In this document: positions 53,109 through 62,038 of the stretch, one piece after another
Layout of the letters: each line of letters starts with the position of its first letter
Numbering within the stretch: the stretch's first letter is position 1
NCBI GenBank assembly: GCA_910585465.1
Contig: CAJUEW010000016.1
Location: 14,133-78,132 of the forward strand
Length of the DNA stretch: 64,000 bases
DNA from: an uncultured Lachnospiraceae bacterium
Lineage (GTDB): Bacteria; Bacillota; Clostridia; Lachnospirales; Lachnospiraceae
Direction: 5' to 3'
Translations under genes and position numbers: made by a program
Notes under the pieces: generated by a model
The model's database searches: none
What the model was told of the DNA's origin: nothing
Seen by the model: only the letters and a program-made list of their open reading frames with translations

Positions 53109-54554
53109 ATGCAGAAAACGGGTTCTAGTTTAAAAAGCCGCCTGCGTATGCTGCTTCTTGTATGTCTGGTGCCTCTGACAGTTATGATCATTTATCTGCT
53201 GGCCATATTAGATCAGTTTTCCGAGCGGTATGATACGATTGTGCAAAATATAACAATGGCGAATGCATACAATATCGACTTTAAAGAAAATATGGACTAT
53301 CTTATGTATATCATTGTTGTCAATTCGGAACGCGCAGAGGAGCTGGTAGACACGGAACAGCCCCATGTTATGATTGACGAGGCCAGGGAGGTATTTCAGA
53401 ATCTGTATGAAATCGCAGATGCGGATTATGCCAGAAGTCGTCTGAAAGGAATTTTAAGGAGTCTGAATACACTGGAGGATCGGGTAGAGGAGATTGAGAG
53501 GGATGCGCTGGTCAGCGGTTCTTATGATAAGAATATGGAGCGTCTGGATCTGAACATACGGATTTTAACAGAGCTGATTCAGGAGCAGATTCAGAAATAT
53601 ATTTATTATGAAGCTACGAATCTGGAGGTGCTTCGGGAAGGAATCCGTTCTGATGTGGATACGGCCATCCGGATGGGGCTTCTTGTCTTTGTGGTTATCC
53701 TTATAGGCGCTCTCCTGATTAGCAGAAAAATCATGATAGGTATTACGGAACCAATTCAGAGACTTTGCGAGATAACCAGACAGGCCGGCCGGGGAGACTT
53801 CGCGGTTCGTGTCCGGGAAAAAAGCGATGATGAGCTGGCAGCTCTGAATGCCAGTTTTAATCAGATGGTGGAAAAAATCGGCCGTCTGGTGGAGGATATC
53901 CGGATAGAACAGATTAATCTGCGGGTTACAGAATTAAAGCTTCTGCAGGCGCAGATTAATCCTCATTTTTTATATAATACACTGGATGCGATTATCTGGC
54001 TGGCAGAAGCCGGACAGAAGGAACAGGTGGTCAGGATGGTATCATCGTTGTCTGATTTCTTCCGGACAACACTCAGCAAAGGAAGGGATTATATTTCTGT
54101 TCAGGAGGAGGAGGCGCATATCCGCAGTTATCTTGAGATACAGCAGCTGCGCTACAGGGATATTCTGGAGTATGAGATCCGGATTCCGGAGGAAATGTAC
54201 AGCTGTCAGATTTTGAAGCTGACCCTGCAGCCTCTTGTGGAGAATGCTCTTTATCATGGAATTAAAAATAAAAGAGGACTGGGACATATTCTTGTAACCG
54301 GAGAAGAGAAGGAAGAAACAATGATTTTCCGGGTCAGGGATGACGGCATGGGAATGGATGAGGAGCGTCTGAAGAATGTACGTGAAATTATCAGCGGAGA
54401 ACTGGTGGATCAAAACAATCCTTCCGGGTTCGGTCTGTTTAATGTGGATCAGAGAATCCGGCTGAATTATGGGGCTGAATATGGCCTGACGATTGACAGT
54501 GAGTATATGAAGTGGACGGAAGCCAGAGTTGTGATTCCTGTCGTAAAAAAATAA
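53109..54554 (+). CDS. YesM-type sensor histidine kinase
   Basis: 481 residues. TM about 14-32; extracytoplasmic helical sensor (about 33-190); TM about 193-213; HAMP; HisKA_7TM-like kinase block QINPHFLYNTLDAIIW with phospho-His; HATPase domain with VRDDGMGMDEERL and SGFGLFNVDQRIR. The unit precedes a sugar ABC transporter, a common arrangement in Firmicutes. Confidence 0.94.
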   Translation: MQKTGSSLKSRLRMLLLVCLVPLTVMIIYLLAILDQFSERYDTIVQNITMANAYNIDFKENMDYLMYIIVVNSERAEELVDTEQPHVMIDEAREVFQNLYEIADADYARSRLKGILRSLNTLEDRVEEIERDALVSGSYDKNMERLDLNIRILTELIQEQIQKYIYYEATNLEVLREGIRSDVDTAIRMGLLVFVVILIGALLISRKIMIGITEPIQRLCEITRQAGRGDFAVRVREKSDDELAALNASFNQMVEKIGRLVEDIRIEQINLRVTELKLLQAQINPHFLYNTLDAIIWLAEAGQKEQVVRMVSSLSDFFRTTLSKGRDYISVQEEEAHIRSYLEIQQLRYRDILEYEIRIPEEMYSCQILKLTLQPLVENALYHGIKNKRGLGHILVTGEEKEETMIFRVRDDGMGMDEERLKNVREIISGELVDQNNPSGFGLFNVDQRIRLNYGAEYGLTIDSEYMKWTEARVVIPVVKK

Positions 54555-54578
54555 ACTTTTGACGTAAAAAAACAAACT
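54542..54578 (+). promoter_or_regulatory. Direct repeat, candidate YesN/AraC binding site
   Basis: CGTAAAAAAATAAACT (54542-54557) and CGTAAAAAAACAAACT (54563-54578) match at 15 of 16 positions, spaced 21 bases start to start (two helical turns). Tandem sites of this spacing fit AraC-family regulators. The first copy overlaps the kinase 3' end; both lie upstream of the binding-protein gene. Confidence 0.5.
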
Positions 54579-54722
54579 ATATTCATAATTTGTTCAAAAA
54601 ATAGTAAAAAACTGTACTTACTCCCGAAAGAATTCAGTTTTCATTGTGTAAAAATTATGGTATCATGATACTGTCACCGGAGAAATCTGGTACAAAAAAT
54701 TACATAGGGAGGTCTTTTCAAG

Positions 54723-55850
54723 ATGAAAAGAAAAATTGTCAGCGCATTAGTATGCGCAGCAATGGTAGCAACTATGGTAGTTGGATGTGGTTCTTCTTCC
54801 ACTACTACTGCACCTGCAGAGGACGCAACAGAAGCGCCTGCAGAGGAGGAAGCTGAAGCACCTGCAGAAGATGCAGAGGAGGCGCCTGCAGAGAGCGATG
54901 CATCCAATGCAAGTGGAGATGTGATTACTATCGGTTTTGCACAGGTTGGACATGAGTCTGACTGGCGTACTGCTTCCACTAAATCCTGCCAGGACGTATT
55001 TTCCGCAGAGAATGGTTATGATTTACAGTTTGTAGACTGTGATAATGATTCTGCGGTACAGCTTGAAGCAGTTCGTGGCTTCATTGAGCAGGATGTAGAT
55101 TACATTATCATTGACCCGATTGTTTCCACTGGATGGGACACAGTACTTACCGAGTGTGAAGATGCTGGTATTCCGGTTATCGTTATCGACCGTACGATTG
55201 ACGACTCTGATAAATATGCAGCATGGGTAGGCTCTAACTTCAAGACCGAGGGTCTTGCAGCAGGTGAGTGGCTGAAGGCTTATGCGGCAGCAAAGGGTAT
55301 CACAGAGATTAATGCTCTTGTTATTGAAGGCTCTACCGGAGCTTCCGCAACCATCGGACGTACAGAAGGCTTCAAGGAAATTGCTGACAGAGAAGGCTGG
55401 ACGATTCTGGATTCTCAGAGCGGTGACTTCACTCAGGATGGCGGACAGGAAGTTATGGAGTCCTACTGCAAATCCTATGAAGGAAAATTCAATGTAGTTA
55501 TCTGCCAGAATGATAATGAAGCATTCGGCGCTATGGATGCTATGACCGCAGCAGGCGTTTCCTACGGCGTGAACGGCGATGTGATTCTTGTATCCTTTGA
55601 TGCTTGTACCGCAGGTCTTGAGTTCGTTATGTCCGGCGACATTACTGCAGATTTCGAGTGCAATCCTCTGGCAGCTCCGTTCGTAGAAGAGGTTATTAAG
55701 ACTCTGGCATCCGGTGGAACACCTGACAAGGAAGTTTACATGGTTGAGCATTGGTATGTAAATGAGGATGTTGTTCCGAGTATCGAAGTAAACGGCGAGA
55801 CTCAGGAAATGACAGTTGTAACCCAGGAGATCGTTGACGCTCAGTACTAA
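54723..55850 (+). CDS. Sugar ABC transporter binding lipoprotein 1 (YtfQ-like)
   Basis: 375 residues. Lipoprotein signal with C22 (VVGCG); an Ala/Glu/Pro-rich linker of about 35 residues; then a family-1 periplasmic-binding-like domain: ITIGFAQVGHESDWRTAST, FIEQDVDYIIIDPIVSTGWDTVL, IEGSTGASATIGRTEGF, CNPLAAPFVEEVI. It resembles E. coli YtfQ (galactofuranose binding). Sugar identity is inferred. A GGGAGG ribosome binding site precedes ATG 54723. Confidence 0.9.
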   Translation: MKRKIVSALVCAAMVATMVVGCGSSSTTTAPAEDATEAPAEEEAEAPAEDAEEAPAESDASNASGDVITIGFAQVGHESDWRTASTKSCQDVFSAENGYDLQFVDCDNDSAVQLEAVRGFIEQDVDYIIIDPIVSTGWDTVLTECEDAGIPVIVIDRTIDDSDKYAAWVGSNFKTEGLAAGEWLKAYAAAKGITEINALVIEGSTGASATIGRTEGFKEIADREGWTILDSQSGDFTQDGGQEVMESYCKSYEGKFNVVICQNDNEAFGAMDAMTAAGVSYGVNGDVILVSFDACTAGLEFVMSGDITADFECNPLAAPFVEEVIKTLASGGTPDKEVYMVEHWYVNEDVVPSIEVNGETQEMTVVTQEIVDAQY

Positions 55851-55907
55851 TTGATTTTGTACCGGCGGGCGTATCCGCAGGCAGAATAGAATTAGCAACT
55901 ATTGTTG

Positions 55908-55936
55908 AGGGGAGATTCACTGGCTGAGTCTCCCCT
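55908..55936 (+). terminator. Intercistronic hairpin after the binding protein
   Basis: AGGGGAGA (55908-55915) pairs with TCTCCCCT (55929-55936), then TTCTC. A weak T-run suggests partial termination or RNA protection, which would keep the binding protein more abundant than the later genes. Confidence 0.6.
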
Positions 55937-55959
55937 TTCTCAACGGAAAGGATGTAATT

Positions 55960-57480
55960 ATGGACAATAACATTGTATTGACCATGCGCGGCATCACGAT
56001 GACTTTCCCTGGAGTTAAGGCTCTTGACAACGTGGATTTTACTTTAAGAAAGGGTGAAATTCATGCACTGATGGGGGAGAATGGCGCAGGCAAATCGACA
56101 CTGATCAAGTGCCTGACGGGTATTAATGCCTTTGAGGCGGGGGAGATCCATGTGGATGGCATTAATGGCCCTGTAGTGAATCACTCAACCCTGGATGCAC
56201 AGAAGAAAGGTATCTCCACTGTGTATCAGGAGGTAAACCTTTGTCCCAACTTAAGCGTGGCTGAAAATCTGTTTATCGGCCGTGAGCCAAAGACAAAGCT
56301 TGGGACTATTGACTGGAAAACCATGGTGAGGAAGTCTGAGAAAATTATGGCAGATCTGGATATGAACATTGATGTAACCCAGAATCTGGAAGAATATTCT
56401 CTTGCTCTGCAGCAGATGATTGCGATTGCGCGTGCAGTAGATATGGACTGCAAGGTTCTGATACTGGATGAGCCGACTTCTTCCCTTGATGATAATGAAG
56501 TGGCAAAATTATTCAAGCTGATGAACCAGCTGAAGGAAAAAGGAGTAGGTATCGTATTTGTTACCCACTTTTTGGAGCAGGTTTATGCAGTTTGTGACCG
56601 GATTACCGTTTTGCGTAATGGACAGTTGGTTGGCGAATATCCGATAGCGGATTTGCCGCGTGTAAAGCTGGTAGCTGCCATGATGGGTAAAGACTTTGAT
56701 GATCTGGCATCTATCAAATCCGATGAGTCTCCGGTATTCTCTGATGAGGATATTTTGATTGACGCAAGGGGACTGAGCCATAAGGGAACCATTAAACCAT
56801 TTGATCTGCAGATTCACAGAGGAGAGGTTGTGGGTCTGACCGGACTTCTTGGCTCCGGCAGAAGCGAGCTGGCGCGTGTAATCTATGGAGCGGATAAGAA
56901 CCAGACCGGTACGCTGCGGGTAAAGGGAGAGGAAGTGAAGATCAACGCTCCTATCGATGCTATGAATCTTGGTATGGGTCTTCTTCCTGACGACCGTAAA
57001 GCAGAGGGTATTATCGGAGATTTGTCTGTGCGTGAGAATATTATACTTGCTTTGCAGGCAAAGAGGGGCATGTTCAGGCTTCTTTCAATGAAAGAACAGA
57101 CTGAACTGGCAGACAAATACATAGAGATGCTTCAGATTAAAACGGCAAGCCGTGAGACGCTGATTAAGCAGCTTTCCGGAGGTAATCAGCAGAAGGTAAT
57201 TCTTGGGCGCTGGCTCGCAACAGATCCGGACTTCCTGATACTGGATGAGCCTACACGAGGTATTGATATTGGTACGAAGACGGAGATTCAGAAGCTGGTT
57301 CTGAAGCTGGCGAGGGAGGGAAAGAGTCTGATCTTTATTTCCTCCGAGATCGAAGAAATGCTCCGTACCTGTACGAAGATGGCCGTTCTGCGTGACGGCG
57401 CAAAGGTCGGAGAGATTACAGAGAGCCTGACCCAGGAGAGTGTTATGAAAGCAATTGCAGGAGGTGGCGGGAATGAATAA
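55960..57480 (+). CDS. Sugar ABC transporter ATPase (YtfR-like)
   Basis: 506 residues with two ABC domains. First: Walker A GENGAGKST, signature-like EEYSLALQQMIAIARA (lacks LSGGQ), Walker B VLILDEPTSSLD. Second: degenerate P-loop GLLGSGRSEL, good signature QLSGGNQQKVILGRW, Walker B FLILDEPTRGID. Paired ATPase of the ribose/galactofuranose class. Ends overlapping the permease by 8 bases. Confidence 0.95.
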   Translation: MDNNIVLTMRGITMTFPGVKALDNVDFTLRKGEIHALMGENGAGKSTLIKCLTGINAFEAGEIHVDGINGPVVNHSTLDAQKKGISTVYQEVNLCPNLSVAENLFIGREPKTKLGTIDWKTMVRKSEKIMADLDMNIDVTQNLEEYSLALQQMIAIARAVDMDCKVLILDEPTSSLDDNEVAKLFKLMNQLKEKGVGIVFVTHFLEQVYAVCDRITVLRNGQLVGEYPIADLPRVKLVAAMMGKDFDDLASIKSDESPVFSDEDILIDARGLSHKGTIKPFDLQIHRGEVVGLTGLLGSGRSELARVIYGADKNQTGTLRVKGEEVKINAPIDAMNLGMGLLPDDRKAEGIIGDLSVRENIILALQAKRGMFRLLSMKEQTELADKYIEMLQIKTASRETLIKQLSGGNQQKVILGRWLATDPDFLILDEPTRGIDIGTKTEIQKLVLKLAREGKSLIFISSEIEEMLRTCTKMAVLRDGAKVGEITESLTQESVMKAIAGGGGNE

Positions 57481-58540
57481 AGTGAAAAAAATTACAGGAA
57501 TGGCATTATTCCTCCCTGTTTTCTGCATGATTCTGGTTATGGCTGTAAATATTTTGTACGATGCTGTTTCCGGTAACTTTGCTTTCAGCTTTTTTGCTAT
57601 CTCTATCAGAAATGGTGTTCTTTACGGACGTCTGATTGATATTCTGAACAGAGGCAGCGAGATTGCGATACTGGCAATCGGTATGACGCTGGTAGTATCC
57701 GCATCCGCAGGTACAGATATTTCTGTCGGTTCGGTAATGTCTCTGGCGGCATCCTTTTGCTGTATGCTGCTGGCAGGCTACGGCGTATCTTCTACCAATG
57801 ATCTGGCGGTTCCGCTGATTGTCGGTGTGCTGGGCGGTATTTTGATGGGCTGTCTGTGCGGTGCCTTTAACGGCTTCCTTGTGGCATACCTAAATGTACA
57901 GCCAATGGTTGCTACGTTAATTTTGTTCTCAGCTGCACGCGCAGTCGGACTTCTGCTCTGCAATAACCTGATTGTGTATGTGCGTAATGATTCCTTTAAA
58001 TTTTTCGGAGGGTATGCAGGATTTATTCCGACCCCCATTGTGATTGCTGCAGTCTGTGTGGCAATTATGATGGTTCTTCTGAAAAAGACTGCTCTTGGAT
58101 TGTATATTCAAAGTGTTGGTATTAACAAAAAAGCTTCCCGTATTGCCGGACTGAATTCTGAGAAAATCATTTTTGTATGCTATGTGGTATGCGGACTTGC
58201 AGCAGGTATTGCAGGTATTGTGGCTTCCTCCAGAATCAGCTCTGCGGATTCCAACAATATCGGCCTGAACTACGAGCTGGATGCCATCCTGGCAGTGGCA
58301 CTCGGCGGAAACAGCCTAGGCGGAGGTAAATTCAATCTGGCAGGTTCCATTATTGGAGCTTATACGATTCAGGCAATCACAACGACTCTGTATGCACTGG
58401 GCGTATCCTCTGATGTGGCTCCTGTGTATAAGGCGATTATCGTTATTATTATTGTTACCATTCAGGCACCGCCTTTCAAAGCATATGTAAAACGGATGTC
58501 TGCAAAAAGAGCGCTGGCTAAAGGAGGTGCTGCAGCATGA
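57473..58540 (+). CDS. Sugar ABC transporter permease (YtfT-like)
   Basis: 355 residues, about eight to nine membrane segments, BPD_transp_2 family: SAGTDISVGSVMSLAAS, GAFNGFLVAYLNVQPMVATL, GLNSEKIIFVCYVVCGLAAGIAGIV. GGAGG lies before ATG 57473. It overlaps both neighbours (YtfR end; next permease start at 58537 by 4 bases). Confidence 0.94.
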   Translation: MNKVKKITGMALFLPVFCMILVMAVNILYDAVSGNFAFSFFAISIRNGVLYGRLIDILNRGSEIAILAIGMTLVVSASAGTDISVGSVMSLAASFCCMLLAGYGVSSTNDLAVPLIVGVLGGILMGCLCGAFNGFLVAYLNVQPMVATLILFSAARAVGLLLCNNLIVYVRNDSFKFFGGYAGFIPTPIVIAAVCVAIMMVLLKKTALGLYIQSVGINKKASRIAGLNSEKIIFVCYVVCGLAAGIAGIVASSRISSADSNNIGLNYELDAILAVALGGNSLGGGKFNLAGSIIGAYTIQAITTTLYALGVSSDVAPVYKAIIVIIIVTIQAPPFKAYVKRMSAKRALAKGGAAA

Positions 58541-59553
58541 AAAATAAAAAAATAAACAGCAACACCCTGCTTCTTCTTATTACTATTGCGCTGTTTGTGG
58601 TAATGTATGTGGTAGGATGTATCATATATTCCTCAAAGGGTTTTACCCATCTGCAGACTTTTCTGAATATATTGATCAATAACGCAGGGCTTCTCTGTGT
58701 AGCGTGCGGTATGACCTGCGTGATGCTGACCGGCGGTATTGATATTTCTGTGGGCTCTCTGATTGCCATGGATTGTATGCTTCTGGCAGTTGGAATGGAG
58801 CAGTGGGGAATGAATGCAGTTGTTCTCTGTATTATTGTTTTATTAATTGGTGTGGTATTCGGCCTTGTGCAGGGCTTTTGTGTCGGTTATCTGGAAATCC
58901 AGCCGTTTATTGTAACAATGGCAGGCATGTTTTTTGCCCGCGGTATGACTGCGGTGATCTGTACGGATCAGGTATCCATCAGTCAGAATGCTTTTTTTGT
59001 AGGACTGGCCAATGCAAAGATTCAGATCCCGTTTGGAGCTTACACAAACAGCAAAGGGGTTCTTCAGATTCCGTTTATCCGTATTCCGGTGGTTATTGCC
59101 CTGATAGTACTGCTTGCAGTATTTCTGATGCTTCGTTACACGAAATTTGGCCGCAGTCTGTATGCGGTAGGCGGTAATGAGCAGTCTGCAACAATGATGG
59201 GTCTGGATGTGAAGCTGACAAAGCTGAAGGCATATGTACTTTCTTCTTTTCTCTGTTCCATCGGAGGCATCTGTTTCTGTCTGAATACAATGTCCGGCAG
59301 CGTTAGACAGGCGCTTGGTCTGGAGATGGATGCAATTGCTTCCTCTGTTATCGGCGGCACGCTTCTGACCGGAGGCGTGGGAAATGTGCTTGGATCCTTC
59401 TTTGGCGTATTGATTAATGGTACAATTTCCACGCTGGTTAAGACTAACGGTAAGCTTTTGAGCTCCTGGTCCAGTATCGCAGTGGCAGTATTATTGTGCT
59501 TCTTTATTGTATTGCAGAGTGTTTTTGCAAAGATTAAGGATAGTAAAAAATAG
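58537..59553 (+). CDS. Sugar ABC transporter permease (YjfF-like)
   Basis: 338 residues, second BPD_transp_2 permease: MLTGGIDISVGSLIAMDCM, GFCVGYLEIQPFIVTMAGMFFARGM, MGLDVKLTKLKAYVLSS. Forms the channel with the previous gene. GGAGG lies upstream. A strong terminator follows before a second binding-protein gene. Confidence 0.94.
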   Translation: MKNKKINSNTLLLLITIALFVVMYVVGCIIYSSKGFTHLQTFLNILINNAGLLCVACGMTCVMLTGGIDISVGSLIAMDCMLLAVGMEQWGMNAVVLCIIVLLIGVVFGLVQGFCVGYLEIQPFIVTMAGMFFARGMTAVICTDQVSISQNAFFVGLANAKIQIPFGAYTNSKGVLQIPFIRIPVVIALIVLLAVFLMLRYTKFGRSLYAVGGNEQSATMMGLDVKLTKLKAYVLSSFLCSIGGICFCLNTMSGSVRQALGLEMDAIASSVIGGTLLTGGVGNVLGSFFGVLINGTISTLVKTNGKLLSSWSSIAVAVLLCFFIVLQSVFAKIKDSKK

Positions 59554-59567
59554 TAAAAGCTTACTTT

Positions 59568-59596
59568 GGGAACCGCTTAGTCGGTTCCCTTTTTTT
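59568..59596 (+). terminator. Strong terminator within the transporter locus
   Basis: GGGAACCG (59568-59575), loop CTTAGT, CGGTTCCC (59582-59589), then seven T (59590-59596). It lies 14 bases after the permease stop and 51 before the second binding-protein gene. Confidence 0.92.
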
Positions 59597-59647
59597 GAGA
59601 AATATAGTAAGATAAAGATTAGAAAAATAAAAAGAGGAGTATTATTT

Positions 59648-60673
59648 ATGAGGAGACTGGCTGGGATAGCTGTCCTGCTTTTTATATTTGTTTTATTTCT
59701 GGCCGGATGTCGTGCGGAGGATGAGACTTTGGGAGCTTCCAGCCTATATGATGAGATGTCCGGCGAAGGGGAGGGAGATATTATAATCGGATTTTCGGAG
59801 GTTGGCTCTGAATCTGACTGGCGCAGAGCGCATACAGAGTCATTTAAAAGCACATTTTCCTCTGAAAACGGTTATTATCTTTTGTTTGAAGATGCTCAGC
59901 AAAAGCAGGAAAATCAGTTGAAAGCAATCCGGAATTTTATTCTTCAGGAGGTAGATTATATTGTGCTTGATCCAATTGTGGAAACTGGCTGGGATGCAGT
60001 GCTTCAGGAAGCAAAGGATGCCGGAATTCCTGTGATCCTTGCCGATCGTTTTGCAGAGGTGGCGGATGAGGACCTGTACACATGCTGGGTGGGCAGCAAT
60101 TTCTATGAGGAAGGGGAACGGGCAGGAGAGTGGCTTATGAATTATCTGAGGGAGCAGGGACGCAGTGACGAGTCGATCCATATCGTGACCCTTCAGGGAA
60201 CTTTAGGCTCCTCTGCGCAGATTGGACGTACAGAGGGATTTCGCAAGATTTTGCTGGAGAACGAGAACTGGATTATGCTGGAGCAGCAATCCGGAGACTT
60301 TGTACAGGCCAAGGGACAGGAAGTGATGCAATACTTTCTGGAGACCTATGACGACATAGATGTGGTTATATGTGAAAACGATAATATGGCTTTTGGAGCA
60401 ATTGACGCCATCCAGGCAGCGGGAAAGAGCTGCGGGCCGGATGGGGAGATTACGATTATCTCATTTGATTCCAGCTATGCGGCGCTTGACTGTATGCTGA
60501 ATGGAGAAATTAACGCGGATTTTGAATGCAATCCTCTTCTGGGTCCTATGGTTTCCAATATTGTCCAAAAGCTTGAACGTGGTGAGCCGGTAGAAAAAAT
60601 ACAGTATGTGAAAGAAAAATATTTTGATGCTTCTATGGATTTAAAAAAAATTATGGAGAATCGTGCCTATTAA
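59648..60673 (+). CDS. Sugar ABC transporter binding lipoprotein 2
   Basis: 341 residues. Lipobox with C21 (LFLAGC); periplasmic-binding-like domain with IIGFSEVGSESDWRRAHTES, VDYIVLDPIVETGWDAVL, LQGTLGSSAQIGRTEGF and NADFECNPLLGP. These match binding protein 1 (54723-55850) block by block; it is a clear paralogue without the long acidic linker. GAGGAG precedes ATG 59648. Separated from the permeases by a terminator, so it may have its own expression. Confidence 0.9.
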   Translation: MRRLAGIAVLLFIFVLFLAGCRAEDETLGASSLYDEMSGEGEGDIIIGFSEVGSESDWRRAHTESFKSTFSSENGYYLLFEDAQQKQENQLKAIRNFILQEVDYIVLDPIVETGWDAVLQEAKDAGIPVILADRFAEVADEDLYTCWVGSNFYEEGERAGEWLMNYLREQGRSDESIHIVTLQGTLGSSAQIGRTEGFRKILLENENWIMLEQQSGDFVQAKGQEVMQYFLETYDDIDVVICENDNMAFGAIDAIQAAGKSCGPDGEITIISFDSSYAALDCMLNGEINADFECNPLLGPMVSNIVQKLERGEPVEKIQYVKEKYFDASMDLKKIMENRAY

Positions 60674-60792
60674 TTTGAGAAGAGATGCTGCGGCGTCTCT
60701 TTTTGTCGATGAGAAACATAGGACAGCATACTCGTTTCGTCAAAAAGATAAAACTTTCTGTGCTAGGATGTAGCAAGATGGAGGTTGAAAAA

Positions 60793-61968
60793 ATGATGGA
60801 GCTGATGGAAGGGAAAAATACAAGGGAGGAAAAAAAGATTCCAAAAAATATACGTCAGATGGGAGAACCGGGACCGGGAATAAAGGCTTTGATAGAAGAC
60901 TACGCCTATACCTATCTGCACCAGCTCGCAGAAGCCAACCTGACTTGTATGAAGACAGCAGTTCTGGTTGGAAGGATAGAGGATGAGGGAATTTACGTGC
61001 AGGGAGCACTGGAGATAGATATGGGACAGGAGGTAAAGCAGTGGTTTTCCAACGAACACTGGAGAGATATCTTCCAAATGATACAGAAGTGGTTTGAAGG
61101 ACTGGAGGTGGTCGGATGGTTTCTGGCAAATCCCGGATTTCCGCCTGTATTGACGGAGGAATTAAAAAATCTGCATAACCGGAATTTTTCCGGCAAGCAA
61201 TATATTTTTTTCCAGATGGACGTGCTGGAGCGGGATGAAGTAGTTTATATGAAGGGAGAGTCAGGTCTTACTCCGCTGTGCGGTTATTATATCTATTATG
61301 AGAAAAATGACAGGATGCAGGCTTATATGAGCCAGCAAAAAGGCGGAGCAGGAATTGAACCGGAGGGAATTGCAAGAGATCGGGCGGCAGCCCGTTTCCG
61401 GAATGTTATGCAGGAGAAAAAGGAACAAAATGCTCAAAAAAAGGCGATGACTTTTTTGTATGCATCATGTACATTTCTTGTGATGGTGATTCTCGTCATA
61501 GGAGTTACACTGATTAATAATTACGACCGCATGGCAAATATGGAAAATGCAATCCACCATATTTCAGAGAGTCTTGAAGAGCCTTCTGATCTGTCTGTTG
61601 AAGAGGCAATGGAGCAGGAAAACCAGCAGGCGGCTGTATTGGGACAAGATATGTCTGAGGAGGCTTCCGACAACAAGGAAGAAAGTGAGAAGAATCCGGC
61701 CGCAGAGGAAAAGGAGGGGGAAGCGGATGAGGCGGTACCGGAGGAACCAGTTGAGGAAACCTCAGAGGAACAGCCGGAGGAGGTGCAGGAAGTGATGTCC
61801 CAGGCGGTACGGGAGCCGGAGAAGTATCGTGTACAGACAGGAGATACTCTGCTGGAGATTTGCCGGGCCAGGTATGGGGATGAAAAAATGGTAAAACAGG
61901 TTTGCGAGATGAATGATCTGGAGGACGGAGATATGATCTATGTAGGAGAAATCATTTTACTTCCATAA
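60793..61968 (+). CDS. Membrane protein with N-terminal domain and C-terminal LysM
   Basis: 391 residues. N-terminal cytoplasmic domain of about 215 residues (ALIEDYAYTYLHQLAEANL; CGYYIYYEKND), family not recognised. TM about 219-243. A long acidic Glu/Pro linker (about 265-340) leads to a LysM domain (about 345-391, YRVQTGDTLLEICRARYGD) that would bind peptidoglycan outside. ATG 60793 has GGAGG 8 bases upstream. Seen in Lachnospiraceae; function unknown. Confidence 0.8.
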   Translation: MMELMEGKNTREEKKIPKNIRQMGEPGPGIKALIEDYAYTYLHQLAEANLTCMKTAVLVGRIEDEGIYVQGALEIDMGQEVKQWFSNEHWRDIFQMIQKWFEGLEVVGWFLANPGFPPVLTEELKNLHNRNFSGKQYIFFQMDVLERDEVVYMKGESGLTPLCGYYIYYEKNDRMQAYMSQQKGGAGIEPEGIARDRAAARFRNVMQEKKEQNAQKKAMTFLYASCTFLVMVILVIGVTLINNYDRMANMENAIHHISESLEEPSDLSVEEAMEQENQQAAVLGQDMSEEASDNKEESEKNPAAEEKEGEADEAVPEEPVEETSEEQPEEVQEVMSQAVREPEKYRVQTGDTLLEICRARYGDEKMVKQVCEMNDLEDGDMIYVGEIILLP

Positions 61969-61993
61969 TAGAAAATGCTATACTAAGGATCAG

Positions 61994-62017
61994 CAGCGCC
62001 GGTAAATACCGGTGCTG
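61994..62017 (+). terminator. Hairpin after the LysM gene
   Basis: CAGCGCCGGTA (61994-62004) pairs with TACCGGTGCTG (62007-62017), one G-U, AA loop, followed by TCTTAAAA. The T-run is weak; possible attenuator before the DUF5711 gene. Confidence 0.5.
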
Positions 62018-62038
62018 TCTTAAAAACGGGAGAAAATG

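Noticed and set aside
54810..54905. Ala/Glu/Pro-rich repeats as a tandem DNA repeat or CRISPR
   Set aside because: They encode an in-frame acidic linker of the lipoprotein; no spacer structure.
55023..55898. Long minus-strand frame opposite binding protein 1
   Set aside because: Antisense shadow of a clear lipoprotein gene; no recognisable protein features.
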